From Rhizobiales bacterium GAS188 (GTDB lineage: Bacteria > Pseudomonadota > Alphaproteobacteria > Rhizobiales > Beijerinckiaceae), in contig FNSS01000001.1 in assembly GCA_900104855.1 (NCBI GenBank), forward strand, positions 744,001-808,000: a stretch of DNA of 64,000 nt. The letters are read 5' to 3'. The notes beneath the pieces were generated by a model. The model saw nothing but the letters and a program-made list of their open reading frames with translations. It did not search any database and was not told where the DNA came from. Made by a program: the position numbers and the translations under genes. Every line of letters begins with the position of its first letter. Positions within the stretch are counted from its first letter, which is position 1. This document shows, in pieces, positions 7,851 to 16,699 of this stretch.

Positions 7851-10475
7851 GTGACGATCGCCGCAATCATGCAGGCCGTGCGCCTATCGAGCCGCCATGC
7901 ATGGCTCGTCATCGTCGGCTTCCTGCTCGTGGCGGTCATCTTCGCCGGCTATCTCGCGGGCCATTTCGCCATCACGACCGATAACAGCAAGCTCATTTCA
8001 AGCGCCCTGCCCTGGCGCCAACAGGAAATCAGCCTCGATCGGGCCTTTCCCCAGCGCACCGACCAGATCATCGCCGTCATTGACGCGACGACGCCAGAGG
8101 CCGCCGATGAGGCGGCAGCCACGCTGGTGAACGATCTTTTGCCTCGCTCGGACCTGATCCATAGTGTCCGTCAGGCCAATGGCGGCGAATTCTTCGCCAA
8201 GAACGGCATCCTCCTCCTCACCGTCAACGAGGTTCGCCGCGATACCGCCGAGCTGATCACCGCCCAGCCCTTCCTCGGCACGCTCGCCGCCGATCCAACG
8301 CTGCGCGGCGTGCTTCGCACCTTGTCACAGTCGATCGAGGGCGTGCGCCTGGGAAAGTCGAAGCTCGAGGATCTCAGGCCAGCCCTCGCCGCCATCTCCG
8401 ACGCCTTGGAACTCCTGGCGAAAGGGGAGAATCCAGCCTTCTCCTGGCGCCGGCTGATCACGGGGCGGGCGCCGGAGCCGTCGGATCTACGTCGCTTCGT
8501 GAACATCCAGCCGGTCCTCGACTTCGGCGATCTGCAGCCCGGAGGCAAGGCGACCGCCGGCATCCGGGAGGCGATCTCCAGGCTCGACCTGACGCCGGAG
8601 AGAGGCGTGAGGGTGCGCCTCACCGGATCGGTCGCCCTTTCGGATGAGGAATTCGCCACGGTCGCCGACGGCGCCGCTTTGAACGGCGCGGTGACGCTGC
8701 TCGTCGTCGTCTTTGTGCTGTGGCTCGCGCTGAAGCAGGCCCGCATCATCCTCGCCGTCTTGGTCAGCCTCGTGGTCGGGCTCATTTTCACGACCACCAT
8801 CGGGCTATGGATGGTCGGAGCGCTGAACCTCATCTCCGTTGCTTTCGCCGTGCTCTTCGTGGGGCTTGGCGTCGATTTCGGCATCCAGTTCAGCGTCCGC
8901 TATCGAGCCGAACGGCATGCATCCTTCGAGTTCCGCGAGGCGCTTCTGGCAACAGCGCGCGGGGTCGCGAGGCCGCTTCTGCTCGCCGCTGCCTCGATCG
9001 CGGCTGCCTTCTACTCGTTCCTGCCGACTGCATATCGGGGCCTCTCAGAGCTCGGGCTGATCGCCGGAACCGGCATGATCGTCGCGTTCGTGACCACCGT
9101 AACCCTGCTTCCGGCACTCCTCACCGTGCTCAAGCCAGCCGGTGAGCAGGCTCCGATCGGCTATGCCGCCCTCGCGCCCCTCGACCGCTTTCTCGAGAGG
9201 CGGCGCAACTGGGTCGTCGGAGCGACGCTCGCAGCCACAATCCTCGGCCTGCCGCTGCTCGCAGGATTGCGCTTCGACTTCAATCCCCTGGATCTGCGTG
9301 CCCGGAGCACCGAATCGGTGTCGACGCTGCTCGACCTGATGCGCGATCCCGACACCAGCCCGAACACGATCGACATTCTGGAGAGCGACCTCGCCCATGC
9401 CTTGGCCGTAGCTGAAAAGCTGCGCAGGCTACCGCAGGTGGCGCGGGCGCTGACGCTGCAGAGCTTCGTTCCCGATGACCAAGACGAGAAGCTCGCCATC
9501 ATCGACGATGCGAGCTTCTTCCTGCAGAATACCCTGAACCCGGACGAGATCGAAGCCGAGCCGACGCCGACCGACACAGTGGCGGCAATTCATAAGACCG
9601 CCCGAGACCTGTCGACAGCCGCAGGCGAGCTCGACAGCGCGGCCGCAATGCAGGCGCGGCGTCTCGCAGGCCTGCTGGATGCGTTGGCAAAGGCGCCGCC
9701 GGCGGCCCGGAACGAAGCCCAGCACGCCCTGGTTGCGCCGCTGCTGACGACGCTCCGCCAGGTGAGAGACCTCTTGACGGCCGAGCAGGTGAGCTTCGAG
9801 TCACTTCCGCCTTCGCTGAAGAGGGACTGGGTCTCGGCCGACGGCCAAGCCAGGATCGAGCTGGCCCCGCGGGGAGACGGCAACGACAATCCGACGTTGC
9901 GCCGTTTCGTCAAATCGGTCCGCAGGGTCGCACCCGAGGCCACAGGAACGCCGATATTCATCACCGAGGCCGCGGCGACCATCGTCAAGGCGTTCCTCCA
10001 GGCCGGCGTCTGGTCGGTGGCGTCGATCGCGCTCATCCTGTTCGTCGCGCTGCGCCGCTGGACCGATGTCGCGCTGACGCTGGTGCCTCTGCTCGTCGCC
10101 ATAGTTGTCACGCTCGAGATCTGCGTGGCGATCGGGCTGCAGCTGAACTTCGCCAACATCATCGCGCTGCCGCTTCTTCTCGGCGTCGGCGTCGCCTTCA
10201 AGATCTACTACGTCATGGCGTGGCGCTCGGGCGAGACGAACTTCCTGCAATCGAGCCTGACGCGGGCCATCTTCTTCAGCGCCTGCACGACGGGCACTGC
10301 CTTCGGCAGCCTGTGGCTCTCGCATCACCCAGGCACATCGAGCATGGGCAAGCTGATGGCCCTTTCCCTCCTGACGACGCTCTCGGCCGCCGTCATCTTC
10401 CAGCCGGCCCTCCTGGCGACCCAGCGCAAGACCCCGCCCGACCCGTTAGGGGTCGAGAGTCTTCGCAAAAAGTGA
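7851..10475 (+). CDS. hpnN: RND-family hopanoid transporter HpnN
   Basis: Inner-membrane RND (MMPL-type) transporter of 874 aa, the family member needed for moving hopanoids to the outer membrane in Rhodopseudomonas. One N-terminal membrane helix (about residues 17-38) precedes a large periplasmic loop. A block of five to six helices follows around residues 275-430, with the conserved GLGVDFGIQFSVRYR near 340. A second loop and a second helix block near 700-860 contain the matching LGVGVAFKIYYVMAWR near 777, giving the usual two-fold RND architecture. The GTG at 7851 is preferred over ATG 7830 because of the AAAAGGA site. Divergent from hpnM, whose product may hand over the cargo. Confidence 0.92.
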   Translation: MTIAAIMQAVRLSSRHAWLVIVGFLLVAVIFAGYLAGHFAITTDNSKLISSALPWRQQEISLDRAFPQRTDQIIAVIDATTPEAADEAAATLVNDLLPRSDLIHSVRQANGGEFFAKNGILLLTVNEVRRDTAELITAQPFLGTLAADPTLRGVLRTLSQSIEGVRLGKSKLEDLRPALAAISDALELLAKGENPAFSWRRLITGRAPEPSDLRRFVNIQPVLDFGDLQPGGKATAGIREAISRLDLTPERGVRVRLTGSVALSDEEFATVADGAALNGAVTLLVVVFVLWLALKQARIILAVLVSLVVGLIFTTTIGLWMVGALNLISVAFAVLFVGLGVDFGIQFSVRYRAERHASFEFREALLATARGVARPLLLAAASIAAAFYSFLPTAYRGLSELGLIAGTGMIVAFVTTVTLLPALLTVLKPAGEQAPIGYAALAPLDRFLERRRNWVVGATLAATILGLPLLAGLRFDFNPLDLRARSTESVSTLLDLMRDPDTSPNTIDILESDLAHALAVAEKLRRLPQVARALTLQSFVPDDQDEKLAIIDDASFFLQNTLNPDEIEAEPTPTDTVAAIHKTARDLSTAAGELDSAAAMQARRLAGLLDALAKAPPAARNEAQHALVAPLLTTLRQVRDLLTAEQVSFESLPPSLKRDWVSADGQARIELAPRGDGNDNPTLRRFVKSVRRVAPEATGTPIFITEAAATIVKAFLQAGVWSVASIALILFVALRRWTDVALTLVPLLVAIVVTLEICVAIGLQLNFANIIALPLLLGVGVAFKIYYVMAWRSGETNFLQSSLTRAIFFSACTTGTAFGSLWLSHHPGTSSMGKLMALSLLTTLSAAVIFQPALLATQRKTPPDPLGVESLRKK

Positions 10476-10630
10476 GGGGAACTGCGGCAAAAAGGTGACA
10501 GTCATCGTGGCGCGCCTCTGCTAGCCTCGGGCAGGGCTCGATCCAAGCGTGATTCCTGTCGACGGTCGTCCCTCACCATTCGGTTATCAATTGTCCAAGC
10601 GGGAAGAGTTTGTGCGTCCTGCAATAATCA

Positions 10631-10637
10631 AGAGGGG
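10631..10637 (+). promoter_or_regulatory. Ribosome binding site of the MlaA-type lipoprotein
   Basis: AGAGGGG ten bases before the ATG at 10648. It favours that start over the in-frame opening at 10549. Confidence 0.55.
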
Positions 10638-10647
10638 CTTGCGGCGA

Positions 10648-11388
10648 ATGCGTGGCGCTCAAGGTTGGGGCATTCGATCGGTCGCATGGCTACTACCGGT
10701 CATTGTCAGCGCCTGCGCCGGCGTGCAGAGGGATGCATCGCTGCCGATCAACGATCCCAACGAACGGACGAACCGCGCCATTTTCGCAGCAAATCAGGCG
10801 GTGCTCCACCCGGTTTCCCAGGTCGTCAAGGCAGTGACGCCGGGCCCCATCCACGACCGCTTGCACGACTTGAATGCGAATCTGGCGGAGCCGCGCATTT
10901 TTGCAAATGATATCCTGCAGCTGCGCTACGGTGCCGCGGTGAAGACGGTTGGCCGCTTCATCACCAATTCGTCAGTGGGCATAGGCGGCCTTTTCGACGT
11001 TGCAAGCATAGGCGGCTTGCCGCGACAGAGCGGCGATTTCGGTCAGACGCTGTTCGTCTGGGGCTTCACCGAAGGTCCCTATATGGTGCGACCGTATTTC
11101 GGCCCCTCGACGCTGCGCGATTCGATCGGCTCTGGCGTCGATCTCGTGGGCGACCCAGTCGGCTGGGCGCTGAGCGCGCGATTCGGCTTGGCGGCATCCC
11201 TCGGCACCGGAGCCCTGGACGCCTCCGTCCGGCTATCCGAATTGAAGGAAGCCGAAGATGTTTCCATCGATTTCTACAGCTTCCTGCGCTCGGCCTATTA
11301 CCAGACTCGTCGGGCCGAGCTGCGCGAAGCGATCGGTCTGCCTCCCCTCGTCGAATCGCCTGCTACCGCCACCTCTCCGTCCCGGTAG
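10648..11388 (+). CDS. mlaA: MlaA/VacJ-family outer-membrane lipoprotein
   Basis: Lipoprotein of 246 aa. The signal sequence ends in a lipobox V-S-A-C with Cys23 as the lipidated residue. The mature protein has VacJ/MlaA hallmarks: NDPNERTNRAIFAANQAV, RFITNSSVGIGGLFDVAS, GDFGQTLFVWGFTEGPYMV and PYFGPSTLRDSIG. MlaA removes phospholipid from the outer leaflet of the outer membrane together with the MlaC/MlaFEDB system. Lying after hpnN and near the MlaC-like hpnM, it may work in the same lipid traffic. The start at 10648 is chosen because it places the lipobox correctly and has an AGAGGGG site; the longer opening from 10549 would put 33 extra residues before the signal sequence. Confidence 0.9.
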   Translation: MRGAQGWGIRSVAWLLPVIVSACAGVQRDASLPINDPNERTNRAIFAANQAVLHPVSQVVKAVTPGPIHDRLHDLNANLAEPRIFANDILQLRYGAAVKTVGRFITNSSVGIGGLFDVASIGGLPRQSGDFGQTLFVWGFTEGPYMVRPYFGPSTLRDSIGSGVDLVGDPVGWALSARFGLAASLGTGALDASVRLSELKEAEDVSIDFYSFLRSAYYQTRRAELREAIGLPPLVESPATATSPSR

Positions 11389-11396
11389 GGATATCA

Positions 11397-11447
11397 CTCA
11401 AGCCGCAGTCTCAGAGGCTAACGGGGTCGCCGAAATTCGGCCTTGAG
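11397..11447. terminator. Possible bidirectional hairpin between convergent genes
   Basis: CTCAAG-CCG (11397-11405) can pair with CGGCCTTGAG (11438-11447) with one bulged base. A smaller perfect inverted repeat, GCCGAA/TTCGGC, lies at 11429-11441. It sits in the 97-base gap between two converging genes. There is no T-tract, so termination is only a suggestion. Confidence 0.3.
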
Positions 11448-11485
11448 CACCGCCCTTGGGCTGGCCTCCGAATGTCGGGTGATGC

Positions 11486-12274
11486 CTACACCTTGAACAC
11501 GTACGCCTTCGAACCGTCGCGATCCACATCCGGCGGGAATGCCGCGTGTTTGTCGGCATAGTAGCGCGCCCGCTGATCCCCATGTTCGGCCAGGTTGTAG
11601 GTCAGGTAGAGTACCCGCCGCGGCTCTGCGGTGAAGTTGGGCTTGGAGGCATGCGGCGCGAAGGAATCGAAGAAGATCACGTCGCCCGGCGCGGTCGGCA
11701 CCGGCTGCAACGCCAAAGCATCATCCGCCAGCGGCTTCCACTCCTCGCCGATCAGGCCTTCGCGATGGCGCCCGGCGATGATTTCCAAGCAGCCGTTCTC
11801 GATGGTGGTGGGATCGATCGTCACCATCGCGGTGACGAATAGCGGCGCATATCGGGTCCAGCCGGCCTGCTGATCCTGATGCACCTTGAACCCCGGGCCG
11901 CCGGGCATCTTGAAGTTGACCTTTTCCTTGAAGAGCAGCACCGGCCCACCCATCAGCGCGCCGACCCAACGGCACAACGCGCCGCCTCGGATCAGCTGGT
12001 CAAAGCCGGCATGGAATGGGCAGAAATTCTCGATCCGTTGCACCAGCCGCCGGCCGGGCTCGGTCAGGCTGTCCTCGTGATAGATCCAATGGCGGCCCGA
12101 GATCTCGGGCGCCGCGGCCAGTCCCTCGGTCCAGCGCAGCATGTCGGCGACCGCGTCGTCCTCGAAAAAGCGACGCACGACGAGGAAGCCCTCGGACGAC
12201 ATGGCTGCGCATTGGGCCGCGGTCGGGCCGCCGCCAACTTGGATGCCGCCCTGCTTGTGTTGTCGTTCCGTCAT
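11486..12274 (-). CDS. Phytanoyl-CoA dioxygenase-family 2-oxoglutarate/Fe(II) oxygenase
   Basis: Non-haem iron oxygenase of 262 aa in the PhyH family. The iron triad is visible: His132-Gln-Asp134 in KVHQDQQAGW, and His208 in SFAPHASKPNF, with the 2-oxoglutarate arginine about ten residues later in RRVLYLTYN. Family members hydroxylate small substrates such as phytanoyl-CoA, ectoine or 2-aminoethylphosphonate; the substrate here cannot be read from sequence. Its ATG overlaps the stop of the nucleotidyltransferase gene (ATGA), so the two are one transcription unit. With the divergent CDP-alcohol transferase, hydroxylation of a lipid or head-group precursor is a reasonable guess. A longer opening to 12340 is a shadow of the upstream gene. 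Confidence 0.8.
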   Translation of the reverse strand: MTERQHKQGGIQVGGGPTAAQCAAMSSEGFLVVRRFFEDDAVADMLRWTEGLAAAPEISGRHWIYHEDSLTEPGRRLVQRIENFCPFHAGFDQLIRGGALCRWVGALMGGPVLLFKEKVNFKMPGGPGFKVHQDQQAGWTRYAPLFVTAMVTIDPTTIENGCLEIIAGRHREGLIGEEWKPLADDALALQPVPTAPGDVIFFDSFAPHASKPNFTAEPRRVLYLTYNLAEHGDQRARYYADKHAAFPPDVDRDGSKAYVFKV

Positions 12275-13044
12275 GCCGTTAACGCCGCCATAAGCGCGTT
12301 TGCCTTGGCGACATCCTCCGGGAAGTCGATCTCTGTCCATGGCAGGCCGCTAATATCCTCGAAGTCGAAACGTTCCGGCGGACCGGCGAGAATCATGTCG
12401 CGGATCGGCTCCTCGTATTCGAGGCTCGTTCGGCCGGAATCGACATAGTTTCGCGCACGCCGGGCGAGCTCCGCCGCAGCGTCCGCGGTGAATCGAAAGA
12501 ACCCGACGGATTCGCCATGCCACTCGTGAGCGATTTGCGGGCGTTTGTGGAAATCGACGATACGGCCGCCCGACACGCACAGCTTGACCGGCTCGTCGCC
12601 CGGCTCGATCTCCCGATCGAGCAGGAGGCAGTTCGGCTTGTCGCTGTGCAGCAAGCGGACCATCAGCCGCGCATCATAGAGCACGTCCGCGTCCATCAGG
12701 ATCACCGGCGTGCCGCCTTCCAGGACCTGCCGACCCGTATGCAGCGAGACGACACTGCCCTTCTCGAAATCGTGATTGACCACGAGCTGTGGCAGCTTAA
12801 CCTGGTGCCCGCTGAGCTCGGCGCGGATCTCCTGCTCGCGATAGCCGACGACGATGGTGACGTCGCTCACCCCGGCGCCGTGCAGGATCTCCAGATGTCG
12901 CTCGAGGAGGCTGTGCCCGCCGAAACGCAGCAATGCCTTGGGCAAGTGCTGGCCGTTCAGCCGCCCGTCACGCAGCCGGACCCCGACGCCGGCGGCGAGG
13001 ATCAGCGCGCGCGGCGCGATCGTTTGCCGAGGAAAGGTTGACAC
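12271..13044 (-). CDS. Sugar/alcohol-phosphate nucleotidyltransferase (LicC/IPCT-like)
   Basis: Nucleotidyltransferase of about 257 aa. The signature LILAAGVGVRL followed by HLPKALLRFGG marks NTP-binding and the catalytic lysine region, and LMDADVLYD supplies the metal-binding aspartate. This fold covers phosphocholine cytidylyltransferase (LicC), inositol-1-phosphate cytidylyltransferase and sugar-phosphate enzymes. Because a CDP-alcohol phosphatidyltransferase is encoded next door, a CTP-dependent enzyme making a CDP-activated head group is the preferred inference. Start uncertain: GTG at 13044 leaves 53 bases before the divergent hpnL-like gene, while GTG at 13083 would leave only 14. Neither has a clear ribosome site. 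Confidence 0.75.
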   Translation of the reverse strand: MSTFPRQTIAPRALILAAGVGVRLRDGRLNGQHLPKALLRFGGHSLLERHLEILHGAGVSDVTIVVGYREQEIRAELSGHQVKLPQLVVNHDFEKGSVVSLHTGRQVLEGGTPVILMDADVLYDARLMVRLLHSDKPNCLLLDREIEPGDEPVKLCVSGGRIVDFHKRPQIAHEWHGESVGFFRFTADAAAELARRARNYVDSGRTSLEYEEPIRDMILAGPPERFDFEDISGLPWTEIDFPEDVAKANALMAALTA

Positions 13045-13097
13045 GGAATCGTCATCTCGTGTTCGGCCAATGATGTCAACCACATGATGGTCATGCT

Positions 13098-14114
13098 ATG
13101 AAGCGGCGCATGAAGCTCGGTGCCCTGCTCGGCGCGACCGCAGTCGCCATCCTCGTCGCTTGGATGCTGGCAACCGATGTGGCGGCTTGGCGCATCCTGG
13201 ACCTCGTCGGCCATGCCGGTTGGCTCGGGCTGGCTGCGGTCGTGTCGTTCCATTTCGTCCAACTGCTGTTCTCGGCCGCTGCTTGGCGTGTCCTCTCCGG
13301 GCCGACCACGCCACGGCCGGGCCTCGGCTTCTATGTGACTACACGCTGGATCCGCGAGGCGGTTAACAATCTGCTGCCGGTGGCGCAGATCGGTGGCGAG
13401 TTCGTGGGCGCGCGACTGCTGCACCGGCGCGGCATCAAGCTCAGCACCGCGGTTGCCGGGGCAGTCGGCGACCTGACGGTCGAGATGATGACGCAGATTG
13501 CGTTCACGCTGCTTGGTCTTGGCGTGTTGCTGCTCACCGTTGGCGATAGCGGGATCGCCCGCGTGGTAGCCAGCCTTCTCGTCGTCGCCTTAGCGGTCGC
13601 GATCGCATTCGTCACGGCGCAATGGGTGGGGCTGGCGCATCTGATCGAGATCGGGATGATGCGGCTTGGCCGGATGATCGGCTGGCACGGGTTCGGCGAG
13701 GAGCCGGGTCTGCACGCAGCGCTGATCGCGATCTACCGCGTGTGGCCGAGGCTGCTCCGTGCCGCCTTCTATCATTTCGTTTCCTGGCTGCTCGGCAGCA
13801 TTGAAGTGTGCCTCGCCCTGCATCTGCTCGGGCACGATGTCGATCTGCCGGCGGGGCTTGTGATCGAGAGCCTCGGACAGGCGCTCAAGGCGATCGGCTT
13901 CGCGGTGCCCGGAGCGCTCGGCGTCCAGGAAGGCGGCTATATTGTCGTCTGCGGACTCTATGGCCTGTCACCCGAGGTGGCGATCGCGCTGTCGCTCGTC
14001 AAGCGGCTGCGCGAGATCGTGCTCGGCCTGCCGGGTCTCGCGGCCTGGCAATGGCTCGAGGCGAGACCCGCGGTGGCCAAAGCGTCGCTGCCCTCGTCGA
14101 GAGCCTTGCGGTGA
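13098..14114 (+). CDS. hpnL: HpnL-family integral membrane protein
   Basis: Polytopic membrane protein of 338 aa in the lysylphosphatidylglycerol-synthase transmembrane (flippase-like) superfamily, closest in my reading to HpnL. Support comes from the conserved WIREAVNNLLPVAQIGGE, from ESLGQALKAIGFAVPGALGVQEGGY, and from seven to eight hydrophobic segments. Its biochemical role is unknown; related membrane domains move lipid head groups across the inner membrane. The GTG start of the next gene overlaps its stop (GTGA), so it is coupled to a CDP-alcohol phosphatidyltransferase. ATG at 13110 is an alternative start. Divergent from the nucleotidyltransferase gene. Confidence 0.8.
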   Translation: MKRRMKLGALLGATAVAILVAWMLATDVAAWRILDLVGHAGWLGLAAVVSFHFVQLLFSAAAWRVLSGPTTPRPGLGFYVTTRWIREAVNNLLPVAQIGGEFVGARLLHRRGIKLSTAVAGAVGDLTVEMMTQIAFTLLGLGVLLLTVGDSGIARVVASLLVVALAVAIAFVTAQWVGLAHLIEIGMMRLGRMIGWHGFGEEPGLHAALIAIYRVWPRLLRAAFYHFVSWLLGSIEVCLALHLLGHDVDLPAGLVIESLGQALKAIGFAVPGALGVQEGGYIVVCGLYGLSPEVAIALSLVKRLREIVLGLPGLAAWQWLEARPAVAKASLPSSRALR

Positions 14115-14713
14115 TCGGCGATTCCTGGACGCATCTCCTGGCACGCCAGCTGGTTCGGCCGCTGGTCGGGACCGCGGTCACTCCAAATCACCTGACGACT
14201 CTTCGGCTGCTCTCCGGCCTTGCCGCATGTGCCTGCTTCGCCCTCGGCACAAGCGCCGGCATGGCGTGGGGCGGCGCGATCTGGCTCGTGTCCGCCCTGC
14301 TCGACAGGGCCGACGGCGAACTCGCACGAATCGGCAACATGATGAGCGAAGCCGGCCACCGCTACGACTACTACACCGACGTTCTGGTCAACACGGCCTT
14401 CTTCGTGGCGATCGGCGTGGGGCTGCGGCATACCTGGCTCGGCGATTGGTCGATTCCGCTCGGGCTGCTGGCGGGCGGAGCACTCCTGTTGTGCATGTGG
14501 TGGTCGGAATTGCTGGAAAGGCGGAGCGAGCCCAATACCCGCGCCTACGAGGGACGCTGGGGCTTTGACCCCGATGATGCCCTTTATCTAATGGCACCAT
14601 TCGCGTGGCTGGGCTGGCTCGAGCCGGTTCTGGTAGGGGCAGCCGCAGTGGCGCCGGTCGTGGCCGCGGTGACCGGTATCCGGCTACTGCGCCTGATGTC
14701 GACGCCGGCGTAG
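14111..14713 (+). CDS. CDP-alcohol phosphatidyltransferase family protein
   Basis: Integral membrane enzyme of 200 aa that transfers a phospho-alcohol from a CDP-activated donor to an acceptor. The full family signature DG-x2-AR-x8-G-x3-D-x3-D is present without substitution (DGELAR, then G, then D and D in HRYDYYTD), with hydrophobic segments on both sides. The GTG at 14111 overlaps the stop of the preceding hpnL-like gene; the longer upstream opening from 13808 is that gene in another frame. Together with the divergent nucleotidyltransferase this forms a plausible CDP-head-group pathway; donor and acceptor are not identifiable from sequence. Confidence 0.85.
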   Translation: MIGDSWTHLLARQLVRPLVGTAVTPNHLTTLRLLSGLAACACFALGTSAGMAWGGAIWLVSALLDRADGELARIGNMMSEAGHRYDYYTDVLVNTAFFVAIGVGLRHTWLGDWSIPLGLLAGGALLLCMWWSELLERRSEPNTRAYEGRWGFDPDDALYLMAPFAWLGWLEPVLVGAAAVAPVVAAVTGIRLLRLMSTPA

Positions 14714-14839
14714 CCTCAATCCGATATGGTCCATCGTGGACTCCTCGTTGGCACCCCTCCACAATCCGCATGGCGTGCAATCTCGCCGAAATCTCCCATT
14801 CGACGTCAGGTCGATTGGACATAGTCACGGAACAATTGC

Positions 14840-15307
14840 ATGACCGTCTTCCATCGGCTCATTGTCGTTGCCGCTTCGATGCTCGTCTGTTTTTGCGCTG
14901 CCACGCTTGTCCACGCTGCGCCCAATGAAGCGCTTTGCGACGGCAAGGGAACGGTCGACGAGGTCAAGCCGATCCCGCCATCGCTCGCTGTCTTTGCCAA
15001 GGTGCTGTTCGGTGACGACGCCAAACCTGTCTATCGCTGCATGGATGACGTGGTCTTCTTGTGTGATGATACCGTCGGGCAGAGCTTCGGTTGCGCCAAG
15101 GCGGACACCAGACGCGACAATCCTGGTGTGACGCAGTTCTGCAAGGAGAACCCGGATGCACCTGTCGCGCCGATGGCGGCCTCAGGCCGCGCTACCATCT
15201 ATTCGTGGAAGTGCGCCCGCGGCAAGCCAGTGATCACGTCTGTCGGGTTGGTTGATGCGCGAGGGTATCACGCCGAGAACTGGATCGAAGCGGAGGGCGT
15301 ACGATAA
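14840..15307 (+). CDS. Small exported cysteine-rich protein, unknown function
   Basis: 155-aa protein with a clear signal peptide (hydrophobic core residues 7-24, cleavage probably after VHA at residue 26). The mature part has six cysteines, well spaced (around CDGKG, YRCMDD, LCDDT, FGCAK, FCKE, KCARG), which suggests up to three disulfides and a periplasmic or secreted location. I do not recognise a family. A GGAA site lies seven bases before the ATG. It is followed on the same strand by a small lipoprotein gene and could be cotranscribed with it. Confidence 0.6.
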   Translation: MTVFHRLIVVAASMLVCFCAATLVHAAPNEALCDGKGTVDEVKPIPPSLAVFAKVLFGDDAKPVYRCMDDVVFLCDDTVGQSFGCAKADTRRDNPGVTQFCKENPDAPVAPMAASGRATIYSWKCARGKPVITSVGLVDARGYHAENWIEAEGVR

Positions 15308-15378
15308 GCGAGACTATGCGAGCCACCACCTATTTCGCGTCCGCGCTACCGGGCAGACGACCCAAGGCCGATGTAGAC

Positions 15379-15606
15379 ATGAACCGGGATGATCTCGAGC
15401 AGCGAGAATGGCGACGGAAGCGCCTGATGCTGGTGGTTCTGGTCTCGACTTTGATGGGTGGTTGCGCCAGCGTCCATTGCAGCACCGAAGGTCAGGGCGG
15501 TGGCCCCGGCGGATGTGGGCTCAACTTCAAATTCTCGACGACTGACGATCCGACCCTGCCAGGCAGCCAAGGAGGCGCGTCGAGCCAACCCCCGCCACCA
15601 CCCTAA
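15379..15606 (+). CDS. Small putative lipoprotein
   Basis: 75-aa protein with a charged N-terminus, a hydrophobic stretch and a lipobox ending LMGGC, with Cys29 as the likely lipidated residue. A glycine-rich and proline-rich tail (ending in five prolines) follows, with two more cysteines soon after the lipobox. No family recognised. The frame is open from 15316, but the ATG at 15379 places the signal sequence better. It could be a genuine small lipoprotein or a chance reading frame; the lipobox is the main support. Confidence 0.45.
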   Translation: MNRDDLEQREWRRKRLMLVVLVSTLMGGCASVHCSTEGQGGGPGGCGLNFKFSTTDDPTLPGSQGGASSQPPPPP

Positions 15607-15972
15607 TGAACTAAGCAGATCTGTGACCCGGGTGGCGGCGGCATGGCGCGGCGTAACCGTCGAGCAAGGAGCTAGGGCCGAGCTGTTCGCCTCACCGAAG
15701 CACCACAATGCCAAGGTGCACATCGACAGCATCCCGACGAGCGCGCCGACCGCCAAGCGGCGCCTGGCCGCGATCCGTCATGGCGGGGCGAACGATGCCA
15801 TATGTAGAATTTATAGTGCTATCTCAACGACATAGGTGTTCGCAGTTTTATCCTGAGTGGCGCGCCATAAAATCAATAACTTAGCTAGGACGACGGTAAC
15901 AGGGGCAAAAGTCCGGGCGCGGGTGCGTTTTTTGCGATTCGTAAATCAGCTGCATTCTGATTCATTCTGGGG
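15607..15972. other. Gene-free region before the transposase remnant
   Basis: 366 bases with no supportable gene. The second half (about 15790-15900) is visibly richer in A+T than the surroundings, as often seen near island boundaries. No RNA gene or clear promoter identified. Confidence 0.5.
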
Positions 15973-16266
15973 ATGTCGCCGCTGCTTGATTTGGATGGTC
16001 TGTCGCTCGCTTAGCTGAAGGCTCTGGTGGGTGAGTTGCTTGTGCGTGTCGCCGATCTCGGCCGGACGGTGAGCGAGCAGCGTGAGGAGATCGCGCGGCT
16101 GAAGGGCCTGAAGGGCCGCCCGGACATCAAACCCGGCAAGCCGAGCGGGATGGAGAAGGCGAGCCATCCAAAGCCCTGGAACCCACCGCGCCGTGGGTGC
16201 GGCAACAAGACCGCCAAACGGATCGTCCACGAGGAGCGGATCGTCACGGCCTCGGCCCCGCCGGGC
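15973..16266 (+). pseudogene. IS66-like transposase fragment, decayed
   Basis: From the ATG at 15973 the frame reads a leader of the MSPLLDLDGLSLA type, then hits an in-frame TAG at 16012-16014 where intact relatives have a glutamate (LAELKAL). It then continues with QREEIARLKGLKGRPDIKP, a GMEKA motif and VHEERIVTASAPPG, all typical of the N-terminal part of IS66-family transposases as I know them. After about 16266 the similarity stops, and the catalytic domain is missing. A single stop plus truncation makes this a dead remnant. It lies between the housekeeping lipid genes and the NRPS locus. Confidence 0.65.
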
Positions 16267-16699
16267 TTGTCGCGGCCGGGGCTTCGCTGGCACCGTCTCG
16301 CAACCTATGCCAGCGAGGCCCGCCCCTGCCGATTCGCGATGAGAATCATTTCGGGATTCGCGGCGTCTGTGTTGAACCGCTGTTCACAGACGACCTCGGA
16401 ATGTCAGCGGCCAACGGGGCTCCATCGCCAAATATCGAGCACCCCAGGAGCCAGGCGATAGAGCCCAACAAGCAACAGCCGGTCTAGCTGCTGAGCGCCA
16501 CTCGCTTTGGGCAAGTCGAGGGCGTCAGTCAGCTGCCTTGGATTTGCGGTAGGGACAGGTCTTCAAAATGGTCGGAAAGCGCGAGCGACACCAAGCAGTC
16601 GCCGCGCCAGCAACGGCCATTACATCGCCAGTTTCGACGGGCTTCAGCGAAGATTGGTGTTGATGATCACTGGCAGTTGCATCGTTGTCAATGAGCATC
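16267..16699. other. Gene-free region between transposase remnant and hydroxylase gene
   Basis: 433 bases downstream of the hydroxylase stop with no supportable gene and no obvious terminator hairpin. It probably includes degraded mobile-element sequence. Confidence 0.45.

Noticed and set aside
13808-14110. Upstream extension of the CDP-alcohol phosphatidyltransferase
   Set aside because: It is the hpnL-like gene in another frame; the GTG overlapping the hpnL stop is the natural start.
15458-15835. 125-aa plus-strand reading frame
   Set aside because: It mostly overlaps the small lipoprotein gene in another frame, with no signal or family features.
16027-16461. Intact 144-aa gene
   Set aside because: It starts inside a transposase frame interrupted by TAG at 16012 and loses similarity after about 16266; better explained as a remnant.
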